Source of the DNA: Macquaria australasica
Taxonomy: Eukaryota > Chordata > Actinopteri > Centrarchiformes > Percichthyidae
NCBI GenBank assembly: GCA_005408345.1
Contig: SEMN01000041.1
Location: forward strand, 427,501 to 491,500
DNA length: 64,000 nt
Direction of reading: 5' to 3'
The position numbers and the translations under genes are program-made. This document shows positions 1 to 16,100 of this stretch, in pieces. The notes below the pieces were generated by a model that made no database searches, had not been told where the DNA came from, and saw nothing but the letters and a program-made list of their open reading frames with translations. Numbering within the stretch: position 1 is the first letter of the stretch; each line of letters begins with the position of its first letter.

Positions 1-1185
1 CACCCATCTACCATGTTTGACAAATCCACACATTTTGCATTGACTAAATAAATAAAGACTGATTCAAGCTACTGTAACAATAAACTGGTTGCAGCTGAAC
101 ATCGAAGCCAGTCAGACACAAGAAAATGTGTGAAGGCACTAAATAATATAACACCTCACAGCACGGACTTCAATTGACAACTGCCATGCTGCTCCAGGAT
201 CAGATGAAATATCAACACTCAGGCAGAAAAACTGCTGCTGCAGTCATTGTTCTCTGTGGTTTGAAATGTCCGTATTGCACTTTTAGCCACACCTGTACCA
301 GGAATGCCACAGCAGTTGTTTTGCCTTTTGAGATGGGAAAACATCTGTTGTTGAAAAGCTAACTTCAACACACAAAAGGGGGACTGGGAGCCTCAATGAA
401 CAGTTGTGCAGCTGAGATCAAACACTTTTGCAGCTTTATTGCATTATCAGGAAGTGTTGTGTATTCACTGTACACCTGAAGCAGCTGTGCCTACATTCTT
501 CTATCTATTCACTTTGTATTAAAGAGTGACAGTCGTGGTCAATTACTGGTTGGCCTTTGTTCTTGTACACTACCCTGCCCCACCAACTGTGACTAGGTTC
601 CTCCTTGTTTAGAGATTCCGCTGCCTTGACCAGAACCTGGTCACCCTGAAACCACTTTCCCTTTCCCCCCCAACTATAAAACCCCTCTGCTGTAGAGAGA
701 GTTTAGCCAGCTAGCTTTACCAGAGGTCAACCCTCTTAACCCAAGTGATAATCTGCTGGATAGTGCAGGGCCACAGAAAATCTCTGCTGCTGCAGTGGAA
801 GTTATTTCCCTAGCCCAGCCCTGCTCATGTTCTTGTGTCAGCAACACCCTGCAGGAGCTTTTCATAAGAATGGCAGAAGACCAGAGCGCCTAGATCTGAC
901 ACAGGATAATCTTTAAAGCTGCATATCAGCAGTTACTCATAGCGCTCTTCACCAGAGTAGATTAAATGTAAAAGAGTCTATGTATGTGTGTGTTAGAGGG
1001 AAGTTTATGAGGTGGAGAGATGCTTCCTTGGCCCATTTCAGTCTCACTTTATGACTCTTCTCTCTTTTCGTCTCATATTTCCATTTTTTATTTAATTTTA
1101 TCTTCTTCTCTGTAATAAAGCAGGATTTTTATGCCTCAGGTGTTTTTTGTTTGACATAGGATCTCATGGGCTTACAGTGACCTTT

Positions 1186-1253
<68 letters not shown>

Positions 1254-3891
1254 AACATACAGTACATACACATATTCATGCATGCGCACGTACTCTTTAC
1301 AAACACACACACACACTTCCTTCCTTATTTTCATTCACTCAGTCAGCCTAATTTGTTTTCCAGCAGTGTGTTTTCCTCAAATACTTTCCAGACTCTGCTG
1401 GTCCTTGACAACACGCACAGAGATCCTATTCTTAGCTGTTAACGTTTCACTGTCAAATGTCTTTACTCTTCACATTTTTTCCCCTGCTGGCTTTCAACTT
1501 CATCTCCATCTCCAACACCACCTTACTGTTCCATTACCTCTCTCTTTCTTCTTTTTTCTCTTTCTCCACCTCCATTCCAGGCAGATTAGAAACACAGCTG
1601 TCCATGAGAACCTGTCTTATATTAAGAGAAAGAAGAACGCAGATGTGTATCGGCAGCACTGTTATGTTTTCAGACTTACTATTCTCTCTTTCCATTGAGA
1701 CCTATATTAGCTCTATTAGTCTGCTGTAGATGTAGCATTTCATTTCATTTTGGTCTTTGGACAGATTCATATTTCGCTCAGGGAAATCTATCCTTTGGCT
1801 CTGTACGCGCTCTGCAGAGAAAGTGTTGAGACAATTTGTGAGAACAAGTTCACTTTCAGACACAAAGGAGTCGCGAGTCAGTGTTAGCGCACCAAGCAAA
1901 AGGGCTCACATTGCACCTGTGGACTCTCTCTCCTTCTCCCTTTCTCTCTCAAACACACATGAGCATACTCTGCAAAAGGGTTGTCAACCCTGTGTAAAGA
2001 CAGTATTGTTAGTTCTCATATCAATATCAACACTGTGAGGCTGCTGTTGCATGGTAGGGTAACTTAAAAAGTGTCTTAAATGTGTGCTGTCCCAAACTAG
2101 ATCCACTGACAAGATGAGAACAAACATATGAATCATAAAATCAGAAATATGTTTGCAGGAGTTGTCTCGTTCTCCCAGTAGTTAACGGGCAGTCTCCGCG
2201 GCCTTCTCATGTGACACCGGGACACAGGACCGCAGAAACCGAGCCGGCCCGCGGGAGGGCAAGCAGTTCAGGACAGCTCCGACAACCATAGGTAGATCAT
2301 GTACCTTTTCAAAGCTGCGAGTGGGGGGAGGGGGTACACTGTCCATTCACACACAATGCCAAGAGGCCGAGACCCCCTTCAGAGCAACTTCACAATCCCT
2401 TTTCTCCACAGTCTTATGTTACTGTGGGATTAAAAGGCTGTCAATCAGCTTTATACCTCGTTGAGTGATGGACAAGAGGCCAGAGCATCGATATTTGTGT
2501 ACTTGGGTTTCGATCTTGATATTGAAAAAGGTATTACATTCTCTCTGTTTGTATGAGTTTGAATGGATGTTTTGCAGTTTATTGTCCATGATTGGAGGAA
2601 TTTATATTTCTGATAATCAAAATGTCTGGAGATGTTGTGTATTATATTGTTGTTATAATTTTAGTGTCTTGTCTGGATAGCAATTGCAGTGTAACCTGCA
2701 TACGACGGAGCAGCTTTACAGAGACTGGCTCAGTGAAGGGAAAAAGTTTTGCTTTTGTTGATAAGCTAGCCTAACTTGATTGTCATTTTGAAACTGTTTG
2801 TGGATGTTGCATCACATGAAGGTTGGTGGTTTTGGCTTCTCTGTGCTAAAGTTTGTCAACAGAGCAGTCTTCTGGACATTTTGTGCCGTGTCAAATTATA
2901 GGGAAAACACCAGGCATCGAGGGCTTTTCTCATTGTCATTTATACAGAAAATATCCCTATCAGCTTCTAGTTTGTCAATACAACTGTATCCCTAGATTTA
3001 ACACAACATAACCTGTTCCTGGTCTTTTGGTCTTTACTCGTCCTCCCAGTGGGTGAGGAGGGCAGAAACTTTTCTCTCTGCATGCATCCTAGCTGAAAAT
3101 GAGAGCATGTGTAATAAAACAGAGCATGTGGTTCAGATCCCTCGGCTGTATTTTCTCAGGCCGATTCTTCAGGTCCTTCTCTCCTCAAATTTAAGTCAGT
3201 GACAACACAACATCAATAGAAGCAGCTAAAACATTAAAGGGGAAACTCAAATTTAAATTTAATGTGGGGAAAAAATCCTATTATGTATGTCCAGCAACAG
3301 CATAAAAGACATGCAAAAACTTTCAGACTGTGTGTGTGTGTACACACTTAAAACAACAACTAGACTTGGTCTTCACACATTCTTAACTTCCTGAAAACTT
3401 CTAGTCAAACATTTTCTCAGTATTTGAATGGTACTGATTTTCTGAAGGGTTTGTAGTATTTGAATTGGGGCTGGTGCTCACGGACAGCAAGGTCCCAAAT
3501 TATGGTTGCATGTGAGTCCTTACTATTCAAATACAGATAAGAAATGCTAGTAACTGCTGGGTTTCAGTGTAATAAAACTGTGATGCAGCTTCTTGCCTTG
3601 AGACACAACGCCTCTTGTTAGTTTCGCCCTTCTGCTCCTCAGTTTGTCGAAACTCCAACCCAACATTTTATTTTGGCGAGCTGTCTACCCTATAATGCCG
3701 TCAGAGTTTGATGTAACTGGCATCTGTGAAACTGCCACTGGCACTGAAGAATCTACAGCAAACACAGCAGGGAATCTGAAATAACAGTCATGGTCTTCAG
3801 TGAGTTTTGTCTGCTGTGTGACATGTTCAACTGTTTTTCTGTGTCTTATTGTTTACCATCATTGCTGCTGTTGTCTTATTGTTCTTAATAG
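1..3891. other. no recognised gene; microsatellite and AT-rich sequence
   Basis: A pure (CA)n tract lies at 1188-1247. A GC- and CpG-enriched patch at about 2176-2270 (ccgcgg, ccggcccgcggg) might be a promoter or noncoding exon, with a possible donor at accatag/gtagat near 2290. Nothing ties it to a gene. A 29-codon ORF at 3697-3786 (MPSEFDVTGICETATGTEES...) lies just upstream of the orphan exon, in another frame. Confidence 0.4.
1188..1247. repeat. (CA)n microsatellite
   Basis: About 30 CA units followed by imperfect acaaac copies. Confidence 0.95.
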
Positions 3892-4091
3892 TTGTAATCC
3901 AGCTAACTGTGGGCCACACATGGATGTATAAAGAGAACTGGATAAAGCGTCGGAGACGGGGCCCTGTTCATTCCTATGAAAGTTGGTCAGTGGCTCATGA
4001 AGCCAAAAATGTTCGACCTCCGGGTATAAAATTGGATCTGGATCTTTTGCAAAGCTTCCGCATTGTGCGGCCCATAGAGCAAGTGCACTAG
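3892..4091 (+). CDS. orphan exon-like ORF, unidentified
   Basis: An open frame ending in TAG reads GHTWMYKENWIKRRRRGPVH, SYESWSVAHEAKNVRPPG and IKLDLDLLQSFRIVRPIEQV. The frame is open from 3822, and its first 25 codons would be strongly hydrophobic (LLFTIIAAVVLLFLIVV), like a membrane segment before a basic patch. The same T-rich stretch ending ttcttaatag also looks like a polypyrimidine tract and acceptor, in which case the exon begins at 3892. An AATAAA lies about 330 bp downstream, near 4420. I recognise no family. It could be the last exon of a small membrane protein, a decayed gene or chance. Confidence 0.3.
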
Positions 4092-6608
<2,517 letters not shown>

Positions 6609-6745
6609 GCGAGTGTGTACTTCAGAGAGCTGTTATGGTGAGGAAGAAGCTGACTGCCAGGGAAGGAAGAGGCTGGCTGTCTGGGACCCTCTTCTGTACC
6701 CACTTCAGAGTGGCCTTTGTGCCCCAGGACAGTCCCAAACCTGAC
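6609..6745 (+). CDS. mtmr11: mtmr11 exon a (first exon found)
   Basis: Acceptor cccaccag, donor GTGAG. The exon begins with two bases of a split Gly codon, then ECVLQRAVMV and GTLFCTHFRVAFVPQDSP, the start of the GRAM domain. It ends in phase 0. The split codon means at least one further coding exon lies upstream. Confidence 0.88.
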
Positions 6746-9700
6746 GTGAGTCCCTCTGAACAGCTGTACTGATTTAAAATACTATTTAATAATATGTTGT
6801 TAATGTCTGTTTAAAGGATGACATTGTGTAATACATTAAGAACATTTAACATAATGTAAAAACTGTGATCACGGGAGCAGAAATTAGTTGTTTTGTTGTC
6901 ATATTTTAAATGCAGGACAATGCAGACCCAGTGCTTTTAGGAGACCATGATGTTGCTTTGGCTTCCATAGAGAAGGTTGTGGTTGGTAAGTAAAACCTTA
7001 TGCCCACATTTTTACTCATGACCAGTAGAAAGTATTTTAATTAATGCTATGACTGGAGATTTATTTAGTATTACTTTTATGGGGCACTCCCAGTTTGGAT
7101 CCAATCACAGACCAGTATACTGTATATCATGCCTTTTGCTGTGATACTGTTACAGCTAACAGTTGGATCCAAAAAGGGCTTAAAGTTGTAATCCTTAAAA
7201 TTTCAGTCTTGGTTGATTTGGTGACATGTTAGAATGTGCAGGTGTTGGGCTAAAGTTAATTTCAGTGGAGCCCACATACTGTAGGTCTAACCTACATGCT
7301 GTAAGTATGTACGTAACCTATAGTCTAGGGTTCTTTGGCTCTTGACCCACATGTCTGTTTAATGTTTAATTAGACTTCTTTTTCCCCTCCGTGTTGCAGT
7401 GGGCCCAAACAGAACCAAGCTGGTGACCCCAAACTCCTCGCTGAAGTTCACTCCAGAGGAGCTGGTGCTGTACTGTAGGGACCTGCGAGTCATCTGCTTC
7501 CTGTTTGACCGCCTCACTCCTGACGCACAAGTCATAGAGGTGTGTGTCCATCTCCTTTTTATTTTTAGAATTTTTTTTTTAGTGATCTAATTTTAAGCAT
7601 GACTAGGTCTGACACCGGCTTAAATACTGGACTTGTGTGTGCACAACCCAAAAACAGGAATTTGCAGATAACCACTTTGTCCAAGGGTGATTGTTTTTTG
7701 TTTTATGTTATTTTATGCAGTTTTTGTTTTTCTACTTTTTAATCAAGTTGATGTTTTTGCTCTTTCTAATGTGTGTATTTCAGTGTACCCTGTTTAATGC
7801 CAAATTCTTCTCCTAGAGATTTGTGCACTAGGGTTGGTAAATATGTGAATGCAACTGCATATTTCGGCGTGTGTGTTTTGGCTTAGATTCAAGGCTCTGG
7901 TTACTGTCATCAGCCATTTCAGAGCCTAAAAACTTGTGTGTAGAGAGGCTGATCTGTACCATAGACCACTGATCTCACTCTGCAGGGCATTGATATTGAA
8001 AGCTGATGACCTTTGTCATGTTGATGGACTCACTGTGGTTTCCCTCCTCAGATAACCTACACCATCGCCAAGACCTACCAGCCTCCCAAACCAGGGTCAG
8101 TTTTATCTTTCCAGAACGCTGCCCTTGGGAGTGTAGGTGAGTAGATTAATGTATGCACCCTCTTGTATACAGCCATCCGTTCCCTCCCTGGCACTGATCC
8201 AATACCTCATCACTCTGTCAGTCTGTCTATCATCCTACCGCTGCATTCAGACCCCAAGAACATAGAGGCATACTTCAACATAGCTCACATATTTTTTCAG
8301 TTTTCAAGATTTTTCTTTGGTATGTACTAGACTCAAGATGATAATAAACTCTTCAGTCAAAAGGGGGTTTACTGTATGTGTGGACCCATTCACACAGATC
8401 TTGATATACCGACCACTGTCCTTTATAGTGTAGACAGTTATATAAATCAGATTTAAACCAAATAACCTTGATATATTCCCAAGATACCTGGGAAAATAAA
8501 TTATTTTTTCAGGCACTATAGCCTTATGGTATATACTATATTGTTTGGATGAGTGAGAGTTGATGATCTAAAGTATTTATCAGTAGCTCTATCTATCAAT
8601 CCTTTTTTTTTTTCTGGGCATATTTCACTGTGATGAATATTCATAGAAATAGCAGCTCAGTGAAAGTGAGAAGCAAATGCCCAAATGAATCAGAAATGCA
8701 GCACGAACGTGTTAGTCATGTGCTCTATTTGCTTTCTAAAGCCTTGAAAGTTTTCTCCTGTGTGCCTTCATCGAGCCTGTTCTCACTTTGGTTTTCACCC
8801 ACTCTAGCTCCAGGGACAGAATGTACCCAGAAACTGTGATCACTGTTTGTCATTTACCCATTACTTCAACTCTGTTAGTTTCATCTATTTTTGTTTCTGT
8901 CTATTTCAGCATTCAGAACGTGATGTTACAGCTCTTAAGACTGAAGAATATTAAACATACTGACTTTATAATGACATATAAAGCTCACATCCTCTCTGGT
9001 TGGCAAAAATGCTGTCTTTGAAACCGTAGCCAGATGTGAGGAAATCTCTGGAGTGGTTTCAAGGCGAGGCTCACTAAAGGGCTGATTTTGTCAGTGATTG
9101 ATTGAAAGATGAATCCACCATAATTAAATGTTATATTGTCCTATCAGAGAGAAGAAATCCAACCCACTTTAAGCAAATAAGACACTCTTTACATCTCACT
9201 AACAAAACAAAAACTCTTAACCATTATGCCCAGTCGTAACCAAGCCACTCAGCTGCTCACCTTGACTATATAGAGTAATATGAGCCTGTCTGTGCAATAC
9301 ATTATGCTATGTTAAAGCTACGCTAGGCTGACCAGGCTATAGCTGACTGTCAGCTGTTGGATAAATAATACAAGTCGCTAGATGACCTACAGTTTAACTC
9401 TGCCCTCAAGTGTGTCCGATGTGTGCTTTACTTTCTGTCTGCTGAATGTATGACGACATCACTTAAACATTGTGACTTTCCAAAAGATTCAAAGTAATTT
9501 ATGAACATGCATAATATTGACTCCAGTGCCACTGAGACGGTGAGTTCTGACCGTGAATTTGCTTGATTTTACCAGTTTGATCTCCCTCTAAATTTAGTCT
9601 AGTGGAAAAGGAAACAAGCGCTCACACTGGATTTGTTAAGAGGCGTCTCACAGTCAGCTGTGCCTGACTGCTAAACATTCCAGTGGACGGCTAGTATCGG

Positions 9701-11857
9701 TTGTTTTTCATTCGGTTTCAATACTGTTTCAATACATCTTCCCCATGAAAAAGACTGCCGATTATTTGCCCAATTAATCGATCAATCATTTGGTCTATAT
9801 ATGTCATAACAATAGGGAACAAAGCCTATCACAAGCTCCCAAACTCCAAGGTCACATCTTTAGATTTCTTGTTTTGTCCAACTACCTGTCCAAAACCCAT
9901 ACATATTCAGTTAACGATCATATAAAACAGAGAAATATAGCAAATCCTCACATTAGAGAAGCTGGAAACAGAAAATATTTGTAATTTTTCAGCAATTTCT
10001 TTTAAAATTTTATTTATTTGTTTATTTGTTTGGGACAGAGCACGTTAATGAACATCAGTATAAAAATACAAGATGTAAGCATGGCAGAGTTAGCTAGAAT
10101 GCTAATTTACATCCATAGTCCCGAGGCAGGTAACAAAACAACTAGGCAGCTCAGCAATTAATCAGCTCTACTCATGACACTACTCACTGGTCAGTCCTCT
10201 TTTGCAGCTATATAGCACACCTGGACTCGCTGCTGAATTGCCGCCCCTGATCCCTCTCTTTAGAAAAGAGATGAAAGCCTTTAAAATTGATTTAAAGTGT
10301 TTTATATAAAATATAATTAAACAGTCACAACATAATCATGTACTGCATCTGGCCTTGTCTCCAAAAGTGTCAAAGGCATCAAAACAATATTTGCACTCTG
10401 ACATAAGATATTTACAATATGAAGTGTTTGAATCACTTTCCTCCTCCAGAAATGAAGCAGTTCCTAAGCAACCGTCGCCGAAACGCCCACATGAACTGGT
10501 ATGAGTCGGCCTCAGACTGGGAGCAAGAGCTGGAGAGGTGTGGGGCCACGGGCTGGAGGGTCAGCTCAGTCAACGACCGCTTTGAGATGTCCACCAGGTA
10601 AATTCACACCCGAGGTGAATACTAACCAACACATCTTTGTGTCTGCTGGGTTTTTAAATGTGGTATACTATGGTATATCTGTTTTTTTTTTTTTTTTCCA
10701 AATATCCTCTCCTCAGTTTTATCTCCTAACCAATAGAGTAGAAAAACATGAAATGGTGTTCCAAATTATATCTGCCAGTAAGTCACTTTTTTTAGGAATG
10801 TGTGAATACAACTGCTTGTGGGTCCTTGACAAGAGAACGTTTGGGACTGTTTTGCAAAACATGAAGGAAGTTGAGAATGTCGGGCAAAGCCAAGGCTAAA
10901 CTCCTATAAAAGACACAAAGAAGACCACTCAGTATACTCAATTGATGTTGTAAAAAGCCAAAGTTGTTGGCGTTTTGAATACAAAAAATCTGATCCATCT
11001 TCCATGGCTGCTATCACTCTTAACTATTTATATTCTGCCAATCAAACTGAGCGTTCTTTCTGTTTCCCATCAGCCTGCCCAGGTTCATCGTGGTTCCACA
11101 GAAGGTTTTAGACACTGAGCTGAAGAAAAGCTTCGCCCACTTCAATGAAGGACGCATCCCTGTGAGTGCTCTCAGTATTGAGAAACATTTCACAAACAGT
11201 ATCACAAAATCTAATTTTACAGCCTCAATCCAAGGCATTTTAAAATCTAATTTTCTATATTTGTATACATTTTCCACGGATTGTATATATTTTTCTAATG
11301 GTCCTGGACTTCAGACAGTATTTGTAATTCCTGTATTTGTAACCAAGGAACTAAGACACAAACTTGGAATGTCATTTGCTGCTAACAAAACATATTAAAG
11401 GTGCTTCCAGGAGTACTCGGTGGAATATTCTGGAGATCACATAGAATAAACTACATTTGTGTATAAAAGCTCAAACAAACATGCTGAAGATCTAATTTTG
11501 TACTTTGTGTTTTCATGCTTTAAGAAAGAGGTGCTGACTTTTAAAACTAACTTTGGAACTTGAGAGAAAAAAAAACGTGGTAATTCTTCAAATGAGCACT
11601 TGTCCTTCTCCCGTGTAAATTATGTATTATAACAGAATGATATTTTCCCCTCTTATTAACATTCCTGTGACACAAATTACAAGATGAACCCAGATGCACT
11701 GAGTGCCTTTGGGGAATTTTAACAATGTGGAACGTGTTTATTAAAAGAGGGTGAAATTGTGTTTTGTGTCGCAGCGCTGGTGTTGGCGACACCCCCGAGG
11801 CAGTGATCTGCTGCGAATGGCCAGCTTCCAGAACAACATCTACCACGAGAAAGACGA

Positions 11858-11906
<49 letters not shown>

Positions 11907-13093
11907 AGTGGAAGCATTAACATTTCTATGTGTTTTAAGATGATTTAGCAGTACTGTTAGCTGTAGTCTTGATTGCAGTCTGTAACTATCACAAGGCAAA
12001 GCATGGGTTACAGGAAAACTAAGCTGCTGTAGGGAACTTTTTTAATGTAAAAATATAGCAAAAAATCTAAATGAAGGGCTGCTATAAAAACCACCCCATC
12101 ACTCCTAATTATATATATATATATATGAATGTCAAACAGCAACATGAGTGAGTGGTCTACTGGGGAAAGTTGGAATCACCAATGTTCTATTTTTGTCCTC
12201 TTGCGTCTTTGGTATGTCTCAGCAGAAAGTGTTCACAGGCCAGCAGAATTTGTGTGTTTGCGTGCAGTTCATTAGATCAGTTTATATTTCTGGATATTGA
12301 ATTTTTCAAATGTCTGTTTTAATTTAAGCTATCAGTGTGCTTACAAGTTGCCTGTAAGCTTCACCAGCTGTTTGAGGAAGTATGTTTCTACCTCTTAAGA
12401 AATCTTAGAGCCAACTTTGACACTACAATTAGCTGTCAGATTGGTTTAATCATCCTGTAGAGATGATGCAGTTTGATAGCTGTGTGAACACAGGAAACCA
12501 AACGGCAGCTGGCCACAGCCTGGTTGTTAAAGAGGCTTGAGGCAGCAGTTTAATAGTAGCCTAATACAGCGTGAAGTCAGAATGGCAGACTCAACTTGAA
12601 CTAATGAGTTTTTACTTTTTTTTTTTTTATATTGAATGAGATACTTAGATGATTAAACTTTTTGTAAAATCTGTCTCTATCAATAAGAAGTTTACAGCTG
12701 TTTTTTTGTTTTATTTGTTTTCCCTCCCAGTTAAAGCAACATTTAAACCAATTACTTCTGGGGGGAAATTACAGTGTGCTCTGGGAAATCCTCTCTGATA
12801 GATTTTTAAAGGCATGTGACTTCAAACTTTCAAGAGCTGAAATCCACAGTTCACAAAGATGTGACTAAAAAGCTAATGAAAGGCAACTTGATTACAAAGT
12901 GATCCAGGCTTGTTGCGGTGTGTTAACAGCAGGACGTCCTTCTCTGCAGAAACCTGGAGATGATCCTGTTTGGCTGCCAGTCCTCTCTGTGTGTGGTGGT
13001 GGAGCTGGGCGAGGAGCTGCCCTCACCTGCCGATATCCAGCTGGCACACAGCCGCCTGCGCGCCCTCTGTCTGGGAGGTGGGGGGAAGACACA

Positions 13094-13182
<89 letters not shown>

Positions 13183-16100
13183 CCACACACAACACCTGAA
13201 CAAATATGTATTTACACACAGCACAAAAAAACTGAATTGTGACAAATGAAGCATCCACATCTTTCACTATCATGGGAGTCCACTGATTATATAAACCTCT
13301 ATGATGTCAGGTATTTAGTCTGAAGGATCCTTGTCACAAAAGTTCCTTAAGTCACTTATTTATTTAAAGAGTTTATGCGTCATTCAAACCACTGAGGCTC
13401 TCTGAGTTTTCTACAAAATTCCTGCTTTCTTTATGGCATTTGATGTATATTTCAAAATGTATAACTACATTGCTGTTTTGCGGAGTAGATTAGGTCTTCT
13501 CACTCATACTGGTAGCTCAAAACAGGCTTTACGAGATGGTCTTTATTGTTGTTTTTGTCATGTAGGCACACACAGCACATTCCATGGTTGTGTAAACAGA
13601 GAGACGATAAAGCTCATGGTCGTCTACAACTACTGGCACTGGAACTGAAATGCTGACCTGTCTCTCACACACACTCTGACTCTCTCTTGCACACGAACAA
13701 TGTGTAAAGGTCACCGATTGTCACGGTTCACACATTTGTCAGCTCAGTGTTTTGTCTTTTGTGGGTGAGTGCTTCACAGCGCCGAGGATTGTCCTGTAAA
13801 AACAGCCACTCAGATGTATCTGGTTGGCTTACTGGCACTGGGCTTTGGGTCTTCACAACAACTAGATAGGAAATGAAAATAGACTTTGGGGTTTGTATTA
13901 AAGGCTAATCCCCCTGTGGATTTTGCACTTAGGGTCCCATTCAAGATGTGGATGATTCTTTTGAGGAGGTAGCTTTTCTTTTGGTGTGAAATGGTTGACC
14001 AATCTAATGTTGTTATAAATAATAAATACTGCTCTGTCAGTAACAACTGTACTGCAGAATTATTGATTTGAATGTGAGTTTTTCAATGTGGATTTCTGGG
14101 TACACCACCAATAAACATTAAAAAGAGGAATTTAAACATTAAAATGTGAACTTGATGAAATCATTTGCACAATTGGCATACATACTTTTTGAAGGAGCTC
14201 TTTAAAACATGCTTATAATTAAAGCTTTTAGTAATGTCCTGTTTGTTGAAACATTATTTACTGCAATTCTTCATCTGAGTATGGACAGAAAAGAAGTTAA
14301 GTTTTCATCACAGTAGTCTTTCTACATGTGTTGAAGACCTGATGTTGCCGCACCTTATTAAAAGCTTTATTTATAACTGTGTGCTCCAGATCACTCCATA
14401 TCTCACCTCATAGTTGTGTCTGCTGTTGTGTACTGCTTCGAACCTTCGAGTCAGCTGATGCGCAGAGATCCCCCTCACTGAGCCCTTTTTAAGGCTTTAA
14501 TGCATTTGTGGTGATTCATAATGTCTTAAGTTGATCTGTCGTTTTCCTGTTTTGGCTTCTAGATATCTCCACATCTGTGTCAGTGCCTGATGACAAATGG
14601 TTATCTACGCTGGAAAGCACCCACTGGCTTGACTATATCAGGTAACCGCTCTGATTGGCCAGTGTGGGAATCCATATCATACATAACAAAAATGTCTTTC
14701 TACCCACGGCTTTTTATTGTTAAACTCATGCTGTCTAACTGTTAACTGGCTGAGGGATTTTAAATAACTGTGATCAGGGGCATTTATAATCCTTGAACTC
14801 AAGACTTTAAAAGTTTGTGGAAGTAAAGGATGCTAATTAAAGTACCAGGTTTCTATTTAAATACAGAATTCTGGTCACTTGGGGTCACTGTATGTTCGTT
14901 AAACGCATCATCCTTGATGGGGAAACCCAAAAAAGTTGTTCTTATAGTTGCCTTATATTTACTGAGAAAGATCCACTTGAGCTATTTATTTACTGATTTC
15001 CTGCCTAGAATTGTAAATAGCTTTGGCAAAATCAATGAATGTGTATATTCAGAATCAGAATCGGGTTTATTGCCAAGTAGGTTTTCACATACAAGGAATT
15101 AGCTTAGGTATATTGGTGAATAAATAAGCATAGTAGAGAAAAAAAAAAAAATAAATAAAATTAAAGCAAATAAAAAGCAAGTCAAGAATACAAATAGAAA
15201 AAATTGCAATACAAATATCAATTATAATATTTATGCATTTAAATAGCTTAAAAATCTTTGAACTATGCAGCAAACAAATATTTGGTACATACATTTTTGG
15301 ATTGAATAACTTCTTTTATGTTGCGCTCTCAAAATCAGACCACATGATTTCACAAAGGAAAAAAGAATCAGCATTTTGTTTATTATGTTTCTAATTAATT
15401 ACAGCAATTTTTAGACATATTTGTAATGTGATCACTGTGTTTGTAACTGTGATGAAATTCATCTGATTTGATATTATCAAACTGTCTCTCCGTCTCCAGG
15501 TCCTGTCTGAAGAAAGCTTCAGAGGTCGCCTGCCTGCTTCGCAGCGGTCACCTGACTGTGGCACTGCAAGGTGAGTCATGTGACCCGGACCCCAGCTCAT
15601 ATTATTCAATCCATTCATTATTCATGGCGCCTCCCTCTCATTAATCCCACATTAGGGCTTGCCCTGTTGCAGCTATATATCAGCGACAAGCACACTCCAC
15701 TGAGCCTACATGCACACTGTCAATAGCCTCCATACAACATGCTGTTAAGGACACGGTTATCAGGCTGCAACTGTTGCATCTGAGAGGCAAAACGCTTTCA
15801 AGAGAATTATTTGTACCTCTATGACTGTCTGTCCAGGAGGGATGTTATGCATTGTCTTTAAAGTGCATCAGTTCTAGCAGACTCGGCAAGTGGGGCATTA
15901 GGAGGTATTATGGGTAAAACTAAAATGGGGTTATTCTACATATTCCATACTGGATCAAACGTGTATATTTCCTGTTTTAGAGTATGTGTCAGGAATATGG
16001 GGTCACAAAAGATCAGAAAAACGTACGGGTCCATAATCGGGCAATTTGATTCTTTTTGGGTCTTCATAAATATGTGCCTGTTTTGGCAGTTGATGGAGAT

